NCBI RefSeq assembly: GCF_018362775.1
Contig: NZ_JAGYXY010000001.1
Location: 387,126 to 451,125 of the forward strand
Reading direction: 5' to 3'
DNA from: Alistipes montrealensis
GTDB taxonomy: Bacteria > Bacteroidota > Bacteroidia > Bacteroidales > Rikenellaceae
DNA length: 64,000 nucleotides
Position numbers and translations under genes: made by a program. This document shows positions 27,959 through 37,145 of this stretch, piece after piece; position 1 is the first letter of the stretch; each line of letters opens with the position of its first letter. The notes beneath the pieces are model-generated. The model made no database searches. It worked only from the letters and a program-made list of their open reading frames with translations, and had not been told where the DNA came from.

Positions 27959-29425
27959 CTACGCCTGCGGAGCCCCTCCGCCGTTCTGCGGCTCTCCGCC
28001 CTGCGGCTTATTGCCGCGGCCCCGGTTACGGCCCCCGCGGTGGCGACGGCGGTCACGCGTACCGCGGTTGCCTTCGCCGCGGCCCGAAGCATGGTCGCTG
28101 TCCGGCGAAGCGGGTTGTGCGGCGGCAGATTGTGCACCAGCCGGACGCTCGCTGCGGCGGTCGCGGTCATTGCGCCCCGAACGGTCGTTCCGTCCGCCGC
28201 GGCCCCGGCCGGAACCGCCTCCCGAACCGGGACGGCCCCTGCGGCCACGTCCGAAGCGGGCACGGTTCTCGTCGGGAGCATATTTCGGCCCTGCACCCAC
28301 GCTTTCGGGCAGGTCGGCCTTGCGGATATCCCGTTCGATGAATTTTTCGATCTGGTGGAACTTGCCCTGTTCCTCTTCGTTGACGAAGGTCACAGCGCTG
28401 CCCGTAGCCGCCGCGCGGGCCGTACGGCCGATGCGGTGGATATAGTCTTCGGGATCGTGCGGCACGTCGTAGTTGAGCACCAGGCCGATGTCCTCGATAT
28501 CGATGCCTCGGGCGACGATGTCCGTAGCCACGAGAATCTTGACCTTGTTATTCTTGAAATTGAGCATCACCTCCTCGCGCTGGGCCTGCTCCAGGTCGGA
28601 GTGCATGGCCGCAACGTCGAGCTGCATGCGCTTGAGCGTATGGGCCAGCTCCTTGACCTTGAGTTTCGACGACGAGAAAATGATCGTCTTCGAATCGGTC
28701 GGTTCGGCGAACAGCTCGCGGATAATACCCAGTTTCTGGCTCTCATAGCAGATGTAAGCCGACTGGTCGATGGCCTCGTTCGGCTTAGAGATGGCGATGT
28801 TGACCTCCGCAGGGTTGCGCAGGATGGTTTTAGCCAGTTCGCGGATTTTCGGGGGCAGCGTCGCCGAGAACATGATCGTCTGCCGATCGGAGGGCATGTA
28901 CGAAATGATCTTCATGATGTCGTCGCTGAAACCCATGTCGAGCATACGGTCGGCCTCGTCGAGAATCAGGTACTCGACGTGCGAAAGGTCGACGCCGCTG
29001 TTCTGCAGGTGGGCGATCATGCGGCCCGGGGTTGCGATCACCACGTCGGAACCCTGCAACATGCCGTTTTTCTGGACATCCCATCCTTTGCCGTCGCCGC
29101 CGCCGTAAACCACGGTCGTCGAAAGGGGCGCATAATAGGAAAAACCCTGGAACTGCTGGTCGATCTGCTGCGCCAGCTCGCGCGTCGGCACGATGATCAG
29201 CGACTTGACAACATTGTCGGGGTTGCCGTCGAGTAAAAGTTTATTGAGCAGCGGCAGCGTATAGGCCGCCGTCTTTCCCGTGCCGGTCTGGGCGCAGCCG
29301 ATAATGTCGCGGCCCTCCAGGATCACCGGAATCGTGTGCTCCTGCACGGGAGTCATCTCGTGGAAATTCATATCCTCAAGGCCGTCGAGGATTTCATCCT
29401 CCAGGTCGAGTTCGTCAAAACGCAT
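27959..29425 (-). CDS. DEAD-box RNA helicase with Arg/Gly-rich tail
   Basis: A 488-residue RhlE/CsdA-like ATP-dependent RNA helicase. Q motif near residue 23; motif I AQTGTGKTAAY near 44; Ia PTRELAQQ near 82; II DEAD near 152; III SAT near 183; VI HRIGRTARA near 330. Residues about 365-488 are a low-complexity RG/RGG tail that probably binds RNA. Roles in ribosome assembly and mRNA decay are family knowledge. It lies 21 bases behind miaB in the same direction. Confidence 0.94.
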   Translation of the reverse strand: MRFDELDLEDEILDGLEDMNFHEMTPVQEHTIPVILEGRDIIGCAQTGTGKTAAYTLPLLNKLLLDGNPDNVVKSLIIVPTRELAQQIDQQFQGFSYYAPLSTTVVYGGGDGKGWDVQKNGMLQGSDVVIATPGRMIAHLQNSGVDLSHVEYLILDEADRMLDMGFSDDIMKIISYMPSDRQTIMFSATLPPKIRELAKTILRNPAEVNIAISKPNEAIDQSAYICYESQKLGIIRELFAEPTDSKTIIFSSSKLKVKELAHTLKRMQLDVAAMHSDLEQAQREEVMLNFKNNKVKILVATDIVARGIDIEDIGLVLNYDVPHDPEDYIHRIGRTARAAATGSAVTFVNEEEQGKFHQIEKFIERDIRKADLPESVGAGPKYAPDENRARFGRGRRGRPGSGGGSGRGRGGRNDRSGRNDRDRRSERPAGAQSAAAQPASPDSDHASGRGEGNRGTRDRRRHRGGRNRGRGNKPQGGEPQNGGGAPQA

Positions 29426-29446
29426 AACTTTATACTTTATGTATTA

Positions 29447-30799
29447 TCAATAAATCTCTTCTCCGAAAAGCGTTGCAGGCGTACAGCCCGTAATGCGGAC
29501 CTTCACGTAGTCGCCGACGCGGTGTTCGCCGCGGTCGAACACGACGACCTTGTTCTGCGAAGTGCGGCCCGACAACTGGTTCTTGTCGCGCTTCGATTCG
29601 CCCTCGACCAGCACCTCGAACTCCCGGCCCACGTCGCGCAGGTTGCTCGCATGTCCCAGTTCGTTTTGCAGGGCGATGATCTCCGACAGGCGGCGCGACT
29701 TCACTTCCTCGGGAACATCGTCCCCCAGGTGTTTCTCGGCAAACGTCCCGGGACGCTCGGAGTACTTGAACATGTATGCAAATTCATACCCGACCTCGCG
29801 CATCAGCGAAAGGGTCTGCTCGTGCTCCTCCTCCGTTTCGCCCGAGAATCCGGCGATCAGGTCGGTCGTAATCGTACAGTCGGGCAGGTAGCGGCGGATG
29901 GCGGCGATGCGGTCGAGATACCACTCGCGCGAATACTTGCGGTTCATACGGTCGAGCATCGACGTGGCGCCCGACTGGGCCGGCAGGTGGATCGAGCGGC
30001 AGATATTGGGCATCGAAGCCATGACCTCCAGCAGGCGGTCGCTCATGTCCTTGGGATGCGAAGTGGCGAAACGCACGCGCAACAGCGGCGAAATCGACGC
30101 CACGCGGCGCATCAGTTCCGGGAAATCGACATCGCCCGTACGGTAGGAATTGACGTTCTGACCCAACAGCGTCACCTCGCGGTAACCGTTCTCGAACAGA
30201 TTCCGGGCCTCGGCAACGATAGTCGCAGCGTCGCGGCTCCGCTCACGGCCCCGGGTATAAGGAACCACGCAGTAGGAGCAGAAATTGTTGCATCCGCGCA
30301 TGATCGCCACGAAAGCGCTCACGCCGTTGCGGTCGAGGCGCACAGGGGCGATTTCGGCATAGGTCTCCTCGGTCGAAAGCAGGACGTTGATCCCCTTGCC
30401 GCCCGCTTCGGCGTCGCGCACCAGGCGCGGCAGGTCGCGGTAGGCATCCGGCCCGGCCACGACATCGACGCCGTGGGGTCCCTCGACCAGTTTTTCGCGC
30501 AGACGCTCGGCCATGCAGCCGATGATGCCCACGACGAGGCCCGGATTTGCACGCCGGTAGCGCTTCATGTCTGCCAGGCGTCCCCAGATACGCTGCTCGG
30601 CATTGTCGCGGATCGAGCAGGTGTTGATCAGGATGACATCGGCCTCGCCGATCTGCTCCGTATAGACGTAACCCTCCCGCTGCATGATGGAGACGACCGT
30701 CTCGGTGTCGCTGACGTTCATCTGGCAGCCGTAGGTCTCGATAAAAAGTTTGCGCCCCGCACCTTGGAGCGGCCTTAATGTATTGCTGTTAAAACCCAT
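29447..30799 (-). CDS. miaB: tRNA-2-methylthio-N6-dimethylallyladenosine synthase
   Basis: A 450-residue radical-SAM methylthiotransferase modifying A37 of tRNAs reading UNN codons. The N-terminal UPF0004 domain has its three cluster cysteines (YGCQMN near 24, NTCSIRDNAE near 60, GIIGCMAERL near 94). The radical-SAM motif CNNFCSYC is near residue 166-173 and a C-terminal TRAM domain ends the protein. Its ATG abuts the YitT stop with no gap, and the helicase gene follows. Confidence 0.95.
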   Translation of the reverse strand: MGFNSNTLRPLQGAGRKLFIETYGCQMNVSDTETVVSIMQREGYVYTEQIGEADVILINTCSIRDNAEQRIWGRLADMKRYRRANPGLVVGIIGCMAERLREKLVEGPHGVDVVAGPDAYRDLPRLVRDAEAGGKGINVLLSTEETYAEIAPVRLDRNGVSAFVAIMRGCNNFCSYCVVPYTRGRERSRDAATIVAEARNLFENGYREVTLLGQNVNSYRTGDVDFPELMRRVASISPLLRVRFATSHPKDMSDRLLEVMASMPNICRSIHLPAQSGATSMLDRMNRKYSREWYLDRIAAIRRYLPDCTITTDLIAGFSGETEEEHEQTLSLMREVGYEFAYMFKYSERPGTFAEKHLGDDVPEEVKSRRLSEIIALQNELGHASNLRDVGREFEVLVEGESKRDKNQLSGRTSQNKVVVFDRGEHRVGDYVKVRITGCTPATLFGEEIY

Positions 30800-31789
30800 T
30801 TATTCCGCGTGTATCTCGTTTTTCTCGGGGAACTGCTTGAACCCTTCCCCGAATGTTTCGTAGGCGTCGGTCACCACGACGAAGGCCTTGGGGTCGATCT
30901 CCTTGATCTTGTGCTGCACGAGGCGCACCTCCTTGCGGCTTACCACCAAAAAAATCATGTCGCGCAGCGAATCGGTGTACATGCCCTTCGATTTGATATA
31001 AGTGGCGCTGCGGTCCAGGTCATCGATGATGAACCGTTTGAGCTCCTCGTGGTGGTCGCTGATGATGAACAGCAATTTGTCGTACGACGCACCGTCGAGC
31101 AGGTAAGCGATCACCCGCGAGGAGATGTAGATCGTGATGAGCGAATAAAGCGTCAGCATCCAGCCGTTGGCGGCCGCTTCGCCCGTGCCTATTCCGAAGC
31201 CTATCACCGCGAGCCCCGACATCACGACGAAACCGTCGGCCAGCAGGATGCCCGTCGAAAATTTGATCCCGGCGAATTTCTGCAACAGCATGCCCACGAT
31301 GTCGGTCCCTCCCGTGGTCGCCTGCTGCCGCACGACGATGCCCTGCCCGACGCCGATCACCACGGCGCCGATGACACACGTCAGCAGCAGGTCGTTCGAA
31401 AGGTCCAGCCGCCCGCCCAGCAACAGCGAAGGGTCCAGCGACTGAACCGCCTCGGCATCGGGGTAAACCAGCCGCGTGAGTATGTTCATGAAACCCGGCG
31501 TAAAGAGCGCCGCCAGCACCGTGCGCGTGCCGAATCCGCCGCCGAAGACCAGCATGGCAGTCAGCATCAGCGGGATGTCGAACATGTAGCCGAACGTTCC
31601 GACCTGTATCGAAGGAAAGATGTTGTGCAGCACGATACCCATGCCATAAACCCCGCCCGGCACGAACTTGTAAGGATTGACGAAAAGCACGAATCCCGCG
31701 CCCATGATCGAGCAGCCGAGGAAAATCAGGAACCACGAGCGCCACCACGCCCACGAGCCCATCGGTTCGAGCAAAGCCTTTGTGTTCAT
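30800..31789 (-). CDS. YitT-family membrane protein (DUF161 and DUF2179)
   Basis: A 329-residue protein with about five to six N-terminal membrane segments (residues 20-220; GAGFVLFVNPYKFVPGGVYGMGIVLHN is characteristic) and a cytosolic DUF2179 domain at about 235-320 (GMYTDSLRDMIFLVVSRKEV). Function is unknown in the family. It is the first gene of a YitT-miaB-helicase run with zero and 21-base gaps. Confidence 0.88.
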   Translation of the reverse strand: MNTKALLEPMGSWAWWRSWFLIFLGCSIMGAGFVLFVNPYKFVPGGVYGMGIVLHNIFPSIQVGTFGYMFDIPLMLTAMLVFGGGFGTRTVLAALFTPGFMNILTRLVYPDAEAVQSLDPSLLLGGRLDLSNDLLLTCVIGAVVIGVGQGIVVRQQATTGGTDIVGMLLQKFAGIKFSTGILLADGFVVMSGLAVIGFGIGTGEAAANGWMLTLYSLITIYISSRVIAYLLDGASYDKLLFIISDHHEELKRFIIDDLDRSATYIKSKGMYTDSLRDMIFLVVSRKEVRLVQHKIKEIDPKAFVVVTDAYETFGEGFKQFPEKNEIHAE

Positions 31790-31891
31790 ACGTTAAAATC
31801 TATTAGGGTGCAGGGATAACGCAGGCCATGCACAGCGGCATTTCAGGGCCGTGCCGAGGCGTCGCTTATCCGAGCCGGGGTTAATTCCTCG

Positions 31892-31899
31892 CAAAGATA
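31892..31899 (-). promoter_or_regulatory. -7 promoter element for the YitT-miaB-helicase run
   Basis: On the minus strand this reads TATCTTTG, 103 bases before the YitT ATG. It is divergent from the plsY promoter. Confidence 0.55.
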
Positions 31900-31971
31900 C
31901 TAAATTCTCCGGAAATGCAGGACATGCGGTCTGTTTTTTCGGGAGCGGTTTTCACATCCGGATTTTTTGAT

Positions 31972-31979
31972 TATATTTG
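31972..31979 (+). promoter_or_regulatory. -7 promoter element of plsY
   Basis: TATATTTG lies 24 bases before the plsY start. Confidence 0.65.
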
Positions 31980-32002
31980 CATTAACAAGTTAACGTGCAA
32001 AA

Positions 32003-32707
32003 GTGATGATTCTGACGATTTATACGGCTACCACCATGATTATCATCGCCTATCTGCTGGGCTCGATTCCGAGCGCCGTGTGGATCGGCAAGAAATATTA
32101 CGGCATCGACATCCGCGAACACGGCTCGAAAAACGCCGGCACGACCAACATGCTCCGCGTGCTGGGCCGCCGGGCCGCCCTGCCGGTCTTCGCGCTCGAT
32201 TTCCTGAAGGGTTTCGTGGCGGTAACGATCATCGAACTGATGCAGTACGACGACCTGATCGGCATGAACGACCTCATAAACCTCAAGATCGGCGCCGTAT
32301 TCGCCGCCGTGCTGGGACATATCTTCCCGATCTTCGCCGGATTCCGCGGCGGCAAGGGCGTCGCAACGCTCGTCGGCGCAGTGACGGGTATCTATCCACC
32401 CGTGGCGTTGCTGTGCTTCGGCGTATGGCTGGTGATGCTGATGGTTTCACACTACGTATCGCTTGCCTCGATAATCGCCGGCTGCTGTTTCCCGGTCTTT
32501 ACGCTTATCTCCCCGAAAGTCAACGGGTCGGTTCCCTTCGTCGTCTTCTCGTTCGTGATCGCCATCCTGCTGATTTACACCCATCGCAAGAATATCGAAC
32601 GCCTGCGAACGGGGACCGAATCCAAAACCTTCATCTGGAAGCCGCGGCGCATAAAGATAGACGACGAAAAGCCGAAAAAAACAGAAAACGAGAACCGTCC
32701 CAAGTAG
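32003..32707 (+). CDS. plsY: Acyl-phosphate glycerol-3-phosphate acyltransferase
   Basis: A 234-residue inner-membrane enzyme with five membrane segments that makes lysophosphatidate from acyl-phosphate. The three PlsY motifs are visible: LLGSIPSAVWIGK near residue 20, GSKNAGTTNMLRVLGRR near 43-59 and FRGGKGVAT near 111-119. The start could be the second Met one codon on. A charged C-terminal tail (KPKKTENENR) is a modest extension. The acyl-CoA synthetase gene follows with its own promoter. Confidence 0.94.
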   Translation: MMILTIYTATTMIIIAYLLGSIPSAVWIGKKYYGIDIREHGSKNAGTTNMLRVLGRRAALPVFALDFLKGFVAVTIIELMQYDDLIGMNDLINLKIGAVFAAVLGHIFPIFAGFRGGKGVATLVGAVTGIYPPVALLCFGVWLVMLMVSHYVSLASIIAGCCFPVFTLISPKVNGSVPFVVFSFVIAILLIYTHRKNIERLRTGTESKTFIWKPRRIKIDDEKPKKTENENRPK

Positions 32708-32790
32708 TATTCCACCACCCTTTTGGTAGAAATAATCCGCAAAAAAGGATAAATTTCGCGGCCGACATACGGCAAACTAAATTTTTGCGT

Positions 32791-32798
32791 TATCTTTG
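32791..32798 (+). promoter_or_regulatory. -7 promoter element of the acyl-CoA synthetase gene
   Basis: TATCTTTG lies 29 bases before the ATG, preceded by an A/T-rich upstream region. Confidence 0.7.
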
Positions 32799-32827
32799 CG
32801 CCGCAATAAGGACCTAAAGCAAGTCTT

Positions 32828-34528
32828 ATGTTACAGGAAAACCTGCTGAAAATATACGAAAAAAGTTTTCGCGAAAACCGTGAAATGTCGGCGTTGACCG
32901 ACTATTTCAAGGACGAGACGTTTTCGTATTATGAAATGGCCAAGGAGATTGCAAAACTCCACCTGCTCTACAAGAAAGCCGGTATCAAGCAAGGCGACAA
33001 GATCGCGCTGATCGGTCGCAACAATCCCCGCTGGTGCATTACCTATATAGGAACCATCACGTACGGCGCAGTGATCGTACCGATCCTCCAGGATTTCACC
33101 CCGACGGACATCATCCACATCGTCAACCATTCGGAGAGCCGCCTGCTGTTTCTGGGCGACAACTTCTGGGACGTGATCGAGGAGGACCAGATCAAGCAGA
33201 TCGAGGCGGTATTCTCGCTGACGGATTTCCACGTGATATACGAGCGCGACGGCAAGTCGCTCACCAAGTTTCAGCGCGACATCGTCAAGAACTACCGCGC
33301 AAAATATCCGCGCGGCTTCAGCATAAACGACATCAAGTACCCCGAAATCCCCAACGACAAAGTCATCCTGCTGAACTACACTTCGGGAACGACCGGCTAT
33401 TCGAAGGGCGTGATGCTCACGGTGAACAACCTCACGGGCAACGTGGTGTTCGCGATGACGATGGTCAACACCCAGACCGGGCAGCACTATTTCCAGAAAG
33501 GCGGACGCACGCTGTCGTTCCTGCCGCTGGCGCACGCCTACGGCTGCGCTTTCGACTTCCTGGCGCCGCTGGCCGTCGGAGGGCACATCACCCTGCTGGG
33601 TAAGATTCCGGCAGCGAAGATCCTGCTCGAAGCGATGGCTGTCGTGAAGCCCACGATCATCTGCTGCGTACCGATGATTCTCGAAAAGGTCTACCGCAAG
33701 CAGGTGCTCCCGATGCTGGAGAAGGGCCCGATGTCGATCGCCATGAAGATTCCGCTGCTCAACTCGGCCATCTACTCGGTGATCCGCAAAAAACTGATGG
33801 ACGCCTTCGGCGGCAACGTCGGCATTTTCATCGTCGGCGGCGCACCGATGAACCAGGAGACCGAATCGTTCCTGATGAAGATTCGCTTCCCGATCACGAT
33901 CGGCTACGGCATGACCGAATGCGCTCCGCTGATCAGTTTTACGCCCGACAACGAGTTCAAAGCCGGCTCGTGCGGCCGTTACCTGAAGGGGCTGCTCGAA
34001 GTGAAGATCGATTCGTCCGACCCGCAACAGGTGGCCGGCGAAATTTTCGTCCGCGGCGAGCATGTCATGCGGGGCTATTACAAGAACGACAAAGACACCA
34101 AAAGGGTTCTCGACGAGGACGGGTGGCTCCACACGGGCGACATGGCCACGATGGACCCCGACGGTACGCTCTACATCCGCGGACGTTCGAAGACCATGAT
34201 CCTTTCGGGCAACGGACAGAATATCTACCCGGAAGAGATCGAGGACAAACTCAACAACATGTACATGGTACTCGAATCGCTGGTGCTCGACGCCGGGAAC
34301 GGCAAGATCAAGGCGCTGGTGGTTCCCGACTACGAACAGGCCGAGGCCGAAGGCCTCGACAAAGCCGAACTGCCGCAGATCATGCAGAACAACCTGCAGG
34401 AACTGAATGCGCAGTTGGCCTCCTACGAACGGGTCTCGGACATCACGATCTACCCCACCGAATTCGAAAAGACCCCGAAACGAAGCATCAAGCGTTATTT
34501 ATACGAACCATCGCTCTTAAACAAATAA
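32828..34528 (+). CDS. Long-chain acyl-CoA synthetase (AMP-forming)
   Basis: A 566-residue ANL-superfamily enzyme activating fatty acids for lipid synthesis. The AMP-binding motif LLNYTSGTTGYSKGVML is near residues 179-195, the A5 motif IGYGMTECAPLISF near 357, and the A7-A8 segment LHTGDMATMDPDGTLYIRGR near 436-455. The catalytic Lys lies in KRSIKRYL near the end. The neighbour plsY uses activated acyl groups, so the two fit a phospholipid-synthesis context. Confidence 0.92.
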   Translation: MLQENLLKIYEKSFRENREMSALTDYFKDETFSYYEMAKEIAKLHLLYKKAGIKQGDKIALIGRNNPRWCITYIGTITYGAVIVPILQDFTPTDIIHIVNHSESRLLFLGDNFWDVIEEDQIKQIEAVFSLTDFHVIYERDGKSLTKFQRDIVKNYRAKYPRGFSINDIKYPEIPNDKVILLNYTSGTTGYSKGVMLTVNNLTGNVVFAMTMVNTQTGQHYFQKGGRTLSFLPLAHAYGCAFDFLAPLAVGGHITLLGKIPAAKILLEAMAVVKPTIICCVPMILEKVYRKQVLPMLEKGPMSIAMKIPLLNSAIYSVIRKKLMDAFGGNVGIFIVGGAPMNQETESFLMKIRFPITIGYGMTECAPLISFTPDNEFKAGSCGRYLKGLLEVKIDSSDPQQVAGEIFVRGEHVMRGYYKNDKDTKRVLDEDGWLHTGDMATMDPDGTLYIRGRSKTMILSGNGQNIYPEEIEDKLNNMYMVLESLVLDAGNGKIKALVVPDYEQAEAEGLDKAELPQIMQNNLQELNAQLASYERVSDITIYPTEFEKTPKRSIKRYLYEPSLLNK

Positions 34529-34535
34529 GGCACAG

Positions 34536-34631
34536 GCAGGTAACCAATTGGATTCTCTATCCCAAAATTCTTCATAGTCACTGAATCCATTCTAACACAA
34601 TGAGGCGTCACTAATTAGTACGGTTACCTGC
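34536..34631. repeat. 96-base segment bounded by a 10-bp inverted repeat
   Basis: GCAGGTAACC at the left end and GGTTACCTGC at the right end are perfect inverted repeats around 76 bases. Inside are a smaller inverted pair (GGATTC/GAATCC). It lies directly after the acyl-CoA synthetase stop and before a terminator. It could be a small mobile remnant or a structured 3' UTR; no gene is seen. Confidence 0.5.
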
Positions 34632-34639
34632 TTTCTTCA

Positions 34640-34666
34640 CACCCCGGCTCTCGGAGAGCCGGGGTG
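34640..34666. terminator. Terminator before the LytS/LytTR genes
   Basis: The 12-bp stem CACCCCGGCTCT/AGAGCCGGGGTG has a 3-base loop. The T tail is weak. Confidence 0.7.
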
Positions 34667-34682
34667 TTGCGTTCGATAGAAT

Positions 34683-34807
34683 GCGTCACGGCAAAGCCCG
34701 AACAAGTTTGGCTTTGCCCGCAACTTTCACTATATTTACAGAACATAGGAGGCGTCACGGCAAAGCCCAAACAAGTTTGGCTTTGCCCGCAACTTTCACT
34801 ATATTTG
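34683..34807 (+). promoter_or_regulatory. Tandem 56-base promoter/operator repeat upstream of lytS
   Basis: Two copies (34683-34738 and 34752-34807) differ at only two bases. Each holds the inverted repeat GGCAAAGCC/GGCTTTGCC with an 11-base spacer and ends in a -7 element (TATATTTA in the first, TATATTTG in the second). The inverted repeats are at 34690-34698/34710-34718 and 34759-34767/34779-34787. The second -7 element ends 4 bases before the lytS ATG, so its transcript would be nearly leaderless; the first would give a leader of about 70 bases. A regulator dimer probably binds each arm pair. Confidence 0.8.
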
Positions 34808-34811
34808 GGGC

Positions 34812-35882
34812 ATGAAAATCCAGAAAAAACAAGCCATAGGCGAAAACCTGCTCTACCTGATGGTCTGGGCGGCCATCATCCTGGTCCCCGTCCTCAACTC
34901 GCAGATGATGTCCGAGATGCATGTCAACCTGGAGAACGTGCTGATCGCCTGGCGGCAAATAGCCCCCTACCTGATCATTTTCATCATCCACAATGCGATC
35001 ATCGCCCCGCGCTACATGCTCAGGCGCAAATACGGGAAATACCTGCTGAGCAACCTGGCGCTGATCATCAGCGTATTCTGGCTGGTGCAGATCTACGAAG
35101 ACCACCTTTCGGACCATCTGCTCACGCAGGCCGACCCTGAAGCCCTCGACGCTTACCGCAAGGCGTCGTTCTCCAACCTGGAGATGTACTGGAGCGTGGT
35201 GCTGGGGTTCTTCATGACCGGAGCCAATACGGGAATCAAACTGATATACCAGTCGATGCGCGACGAGCAGCAGATGGAGACGCTCAAGCGGCAGAACCTG
35301 CAGGCCGAAATGGATTACCTGAAATACCAGATCAACCCGCACTTCTTCATGAACACGCTCAACAACATCCACGCACTGATCGACATCGACTCCGAGTCGG
35401 CCAAAAGCGCCGTGATCGAGCTTTCGAAGATGATGCGCTACGTACTCTACGAATCGGGCCGCGAAATCATCTCGTTGAACCGCGACATACAGTTTGTGAA
35501 AAACTACATCGAACTGATGCGCATCCGCTACACCGAGGACATGGACATTCGCGTGGAGTATCCCCACGACCTGCCCGAGCAGTTGTCGATCCCGCCACTG
35601 CTGCTGATCGTCTTCGTCGAAAACGCCTTCAAACACGGCGTCAGCTACAACCATCCGTCGTTCATCCGCCTCACGATCGAATACGCCGACGGGCGGGTAA
35701 CCAGCACGCTCACCAACAGCCGCCACGCTGCACAGAGCGTCAAACACCCCGCAGGTATCGGGCTGGAAAACGTCCGCAAACGCCTCGAACTGATCTACGG
35801 CGAGAAAAACTATTCGCTCGAAATCCGTGAGGAAGAAAAAACCTATACCGTAAAACTCGTAATCCCGACGCTCCATGCTTAA
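34812..35882 (+). CDS. LytS-type sensor histidine kinase
   Basis: A 356-residue inner-membrane kinase. About four membrane segments occupy residues 10-150. The His_kinase domain (PF06580 type) has its phospho-His in LKYQINPHFFMNTLNNIHALID near residue 178, and an HATPase_c region follows (PPLLLIVFVENAFKHG near 262, GIGLENVRKRLELIYG near 317-332). It has no periplasmic sensor domain. It overlaps the response regulator by 8 bases, so the pair is translationally coupled. Expression is driven from a duplicated promoter. Confidence 0.93.
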   Translation: MKIQKKQAIGENLLYLMVWAAIILVPVLNSQMMSEMHVNLENVLIAWRQIAPYLIIFIIHNAIIAPRYMLRRKYGKYLLSNLALIISVFWLVQIYEDHLSDHLLTQADPEALDAYRKASFSNLEMYWSVVLGFFMTGANTGIKLIYQSMRDEQQMETLKRQNLQAEMDYLKYQINPHFFMNTLNNIHALIDIDSESAKSAVIELSKMMRYVLYESGREIISLNRDIQFVKNYIELMRIRYTEDMDIRVEYPHDLPEQLSIPPLLLIVFVENAFKHGVSYNHPSFIRLTIEYADGRVTSTLTNSRHAAQSVKHPAGIGLENVRKRLELIYGEKNYSLEIREEEKTYTVKLVIPTLHA

Positions 35883-36615
35883 ATGTATCGCTATCGATGA
35901 TGAGCCGCTGGCTCTGCGTCAACTTGCAAACTACATCTCGAAGATTCCCTACCTGGAACTCGTCGCGAAATACAACAACGCCCTGGAAGCGCAGCAGATG
36001 CTTGCAACAGAGAAGGTGGACCTGATTTTCGTAGACATCAACATGCCCGACCTGAACGGCGTGGATTTCGTCCGCACACTGATCGACCGGCCGATGATCA
36101 TTTTCACCACGGCCTACTCGGAATACGCCGTCGAAGGGTTCAAGCTCGATGCGGTGGACTACCTGCTCAAGCCGTTCAGTTTCGCCGACTTCAATCGTTC
36201 GGCAGCCAAGGCCAACTCGCTCTACGAACTCCGCCACAACCAGCGTCCGCCGCAGGAAGGAGAATCCGAAGCGCTGCCCAAGGACAAGGAATATATCTCG
36301 GTAAAAGCCGATTACAAGGTCTCGCTGGTGAAAATCAGCGACATCGTCTATCTCGAAAGCGAAGGCGAATACGTACGCATGCACCTCGCCGACGGAACGA
36401 CCATCACGACGCTGTTTCGGCTCAAGAACATGGAAACGGCGCTTCCGTCGGAGTTGTTCATGCGCGTACACCGTTCGTACATCGTCAACCTGCGCATGAT
36501 CAGGGCCTACGTCAAAGGGCGCATCTTCCTGAACGACATGGAGTACGTGCCGATCGGAGAGAATTACAAAGAGACCTTTCAGGGATATATCGACAAGAAC
36601 TTCAAAAACCTGTAA
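35875..36615 (+). CDS. LytTR-family response regulator
   Basis: A 246-residue regulator: receiver domain at residues 1-120 with acidic pocket DDE near 7-9, phospho-Asp in LIFVDINMPDLNG near 54, Thr/Lys positions in FTTAYSEYAVEGF and YLLKPF; LytTR DNA-binding domain at about 140-245 (YLESEGEYVRMHLADG, RVHRSYIVNL). It is the partner of the overlapping LytS kinase. Its target may include the duplicated inverted repeats upstream of its own operon; that is inference. Confidence 0.93.
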   Translation: MLKCIAIDDEPLALRQLANYISKIPYLELVAKYNNALEAQQMLATEKVDLIFVDINMPDLNGVDFVRTLIDRPMIIFTTAYSEYAVEGFKLDAVDYLLKPFSFADFNRSAAKANSLYELRHNQRPPQEGESEALPKDKEYISVKADYKVSLVKISDIVYLESEGEYVRMHLADGTTITTLFRLKNMETALPSELFMRVHRSYIVNLRMIRAYVKGRIFLNDMEYVPIGENYKETFQGYIDKNFKNL

Positions 36616-36641
36616 AGGACTGCCCGGGCCGCATCCGGGAG

Positions 36642-37094
36642 CTATTCGCCGGAGAAGTCGGGAAAACCGGTCAACTGGGCATATTCCCCGTCACGGTATT
36701 CGCAGCAATAATGCCTCAGGCCGTTGGTCAGGATGATGTAACGCGCCCCGAGCACCGAGTTATAACGTACGGCCTGCGCAAGTGTCTGGCTGTTGATCGG
36801 GATGCCCGGAGCCTTGCACTCGGCCAGGAGCACCGGTTCGGCCCGGTCGCCCACCACCACGACATCGGCCCGCTGGGGCTGGCCGTTGAGCGCCACGGCA
36901 TATTCCTGGACAATACGTTTGGGCAGCACGCCGCAATGCTCCGCCAAGTAAGCGATCAAGTGCTGCCGGACCCACTCCTCGGGAGTCAGCACAAGGTAAA
37001 TTCCCCGCAGCGAATCCCAGACTTCCACGCTGTCGCCTCGGCGGCGAGCACGCAGCCGGATGGCAGGAAAATTGAGTTTGGGAAGCCCGGACAT
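36642..37094 (-). CDS. HSDR_N-type nuclease-fold protein
   Basis: A 150-residue protein with the type I restriction HsdR N-terminal-like fold. The PD-(D/E)xK core is seen as RADVVVVGDRAEPVLLAECK near residues 75-94, with an upstream conserved WVRQHLIAYL near 41. Stand-alone proteins of this kind are common and conserved in Bacteroidota, and no restriction partners are nearby, so it is not evidence of a restriction system. The start is the first Met of the conserved region. It is divergent from the GH2-like gene. Confidence 0.82.
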   Translation of the reverse strand: MSGLPKLNFPAIRLRARRRGDSVEVWDSLRGIYLVLTPEEWVRQHLIAYLAEHCGVLPKRIVQEYAVALNGQPQRADVVVVGDRAEPVLLAECKAPGIPINSQTLAQAVRYNSVLGARYIILTNGLRHYCCEYRDGEYAQLTGFPDFSGE

Positions 37095-37115
37095 CGTAGT
37101 ATCGAAAAATTTCTG

Positions 37116-37123
37116 TATCTTTA
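37116..37123 (+). promoter_or_regulatory. -7 promoter element of the GH2-like gene
   Basis: TATCTTTA is a near match to TAnnTTTG, 23 bases before the ATG. Confidence 0.5.
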
Positions 37124-37145
37124 CGGAGGACAAATATACGAACTT

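Noticed and set aside
36642..37094. HSDR_N protein as part of a restriction system
   Set aside because: No HsdM, HsdS or helicase part nearby; stand-alone copies are common in Bacteroidota.
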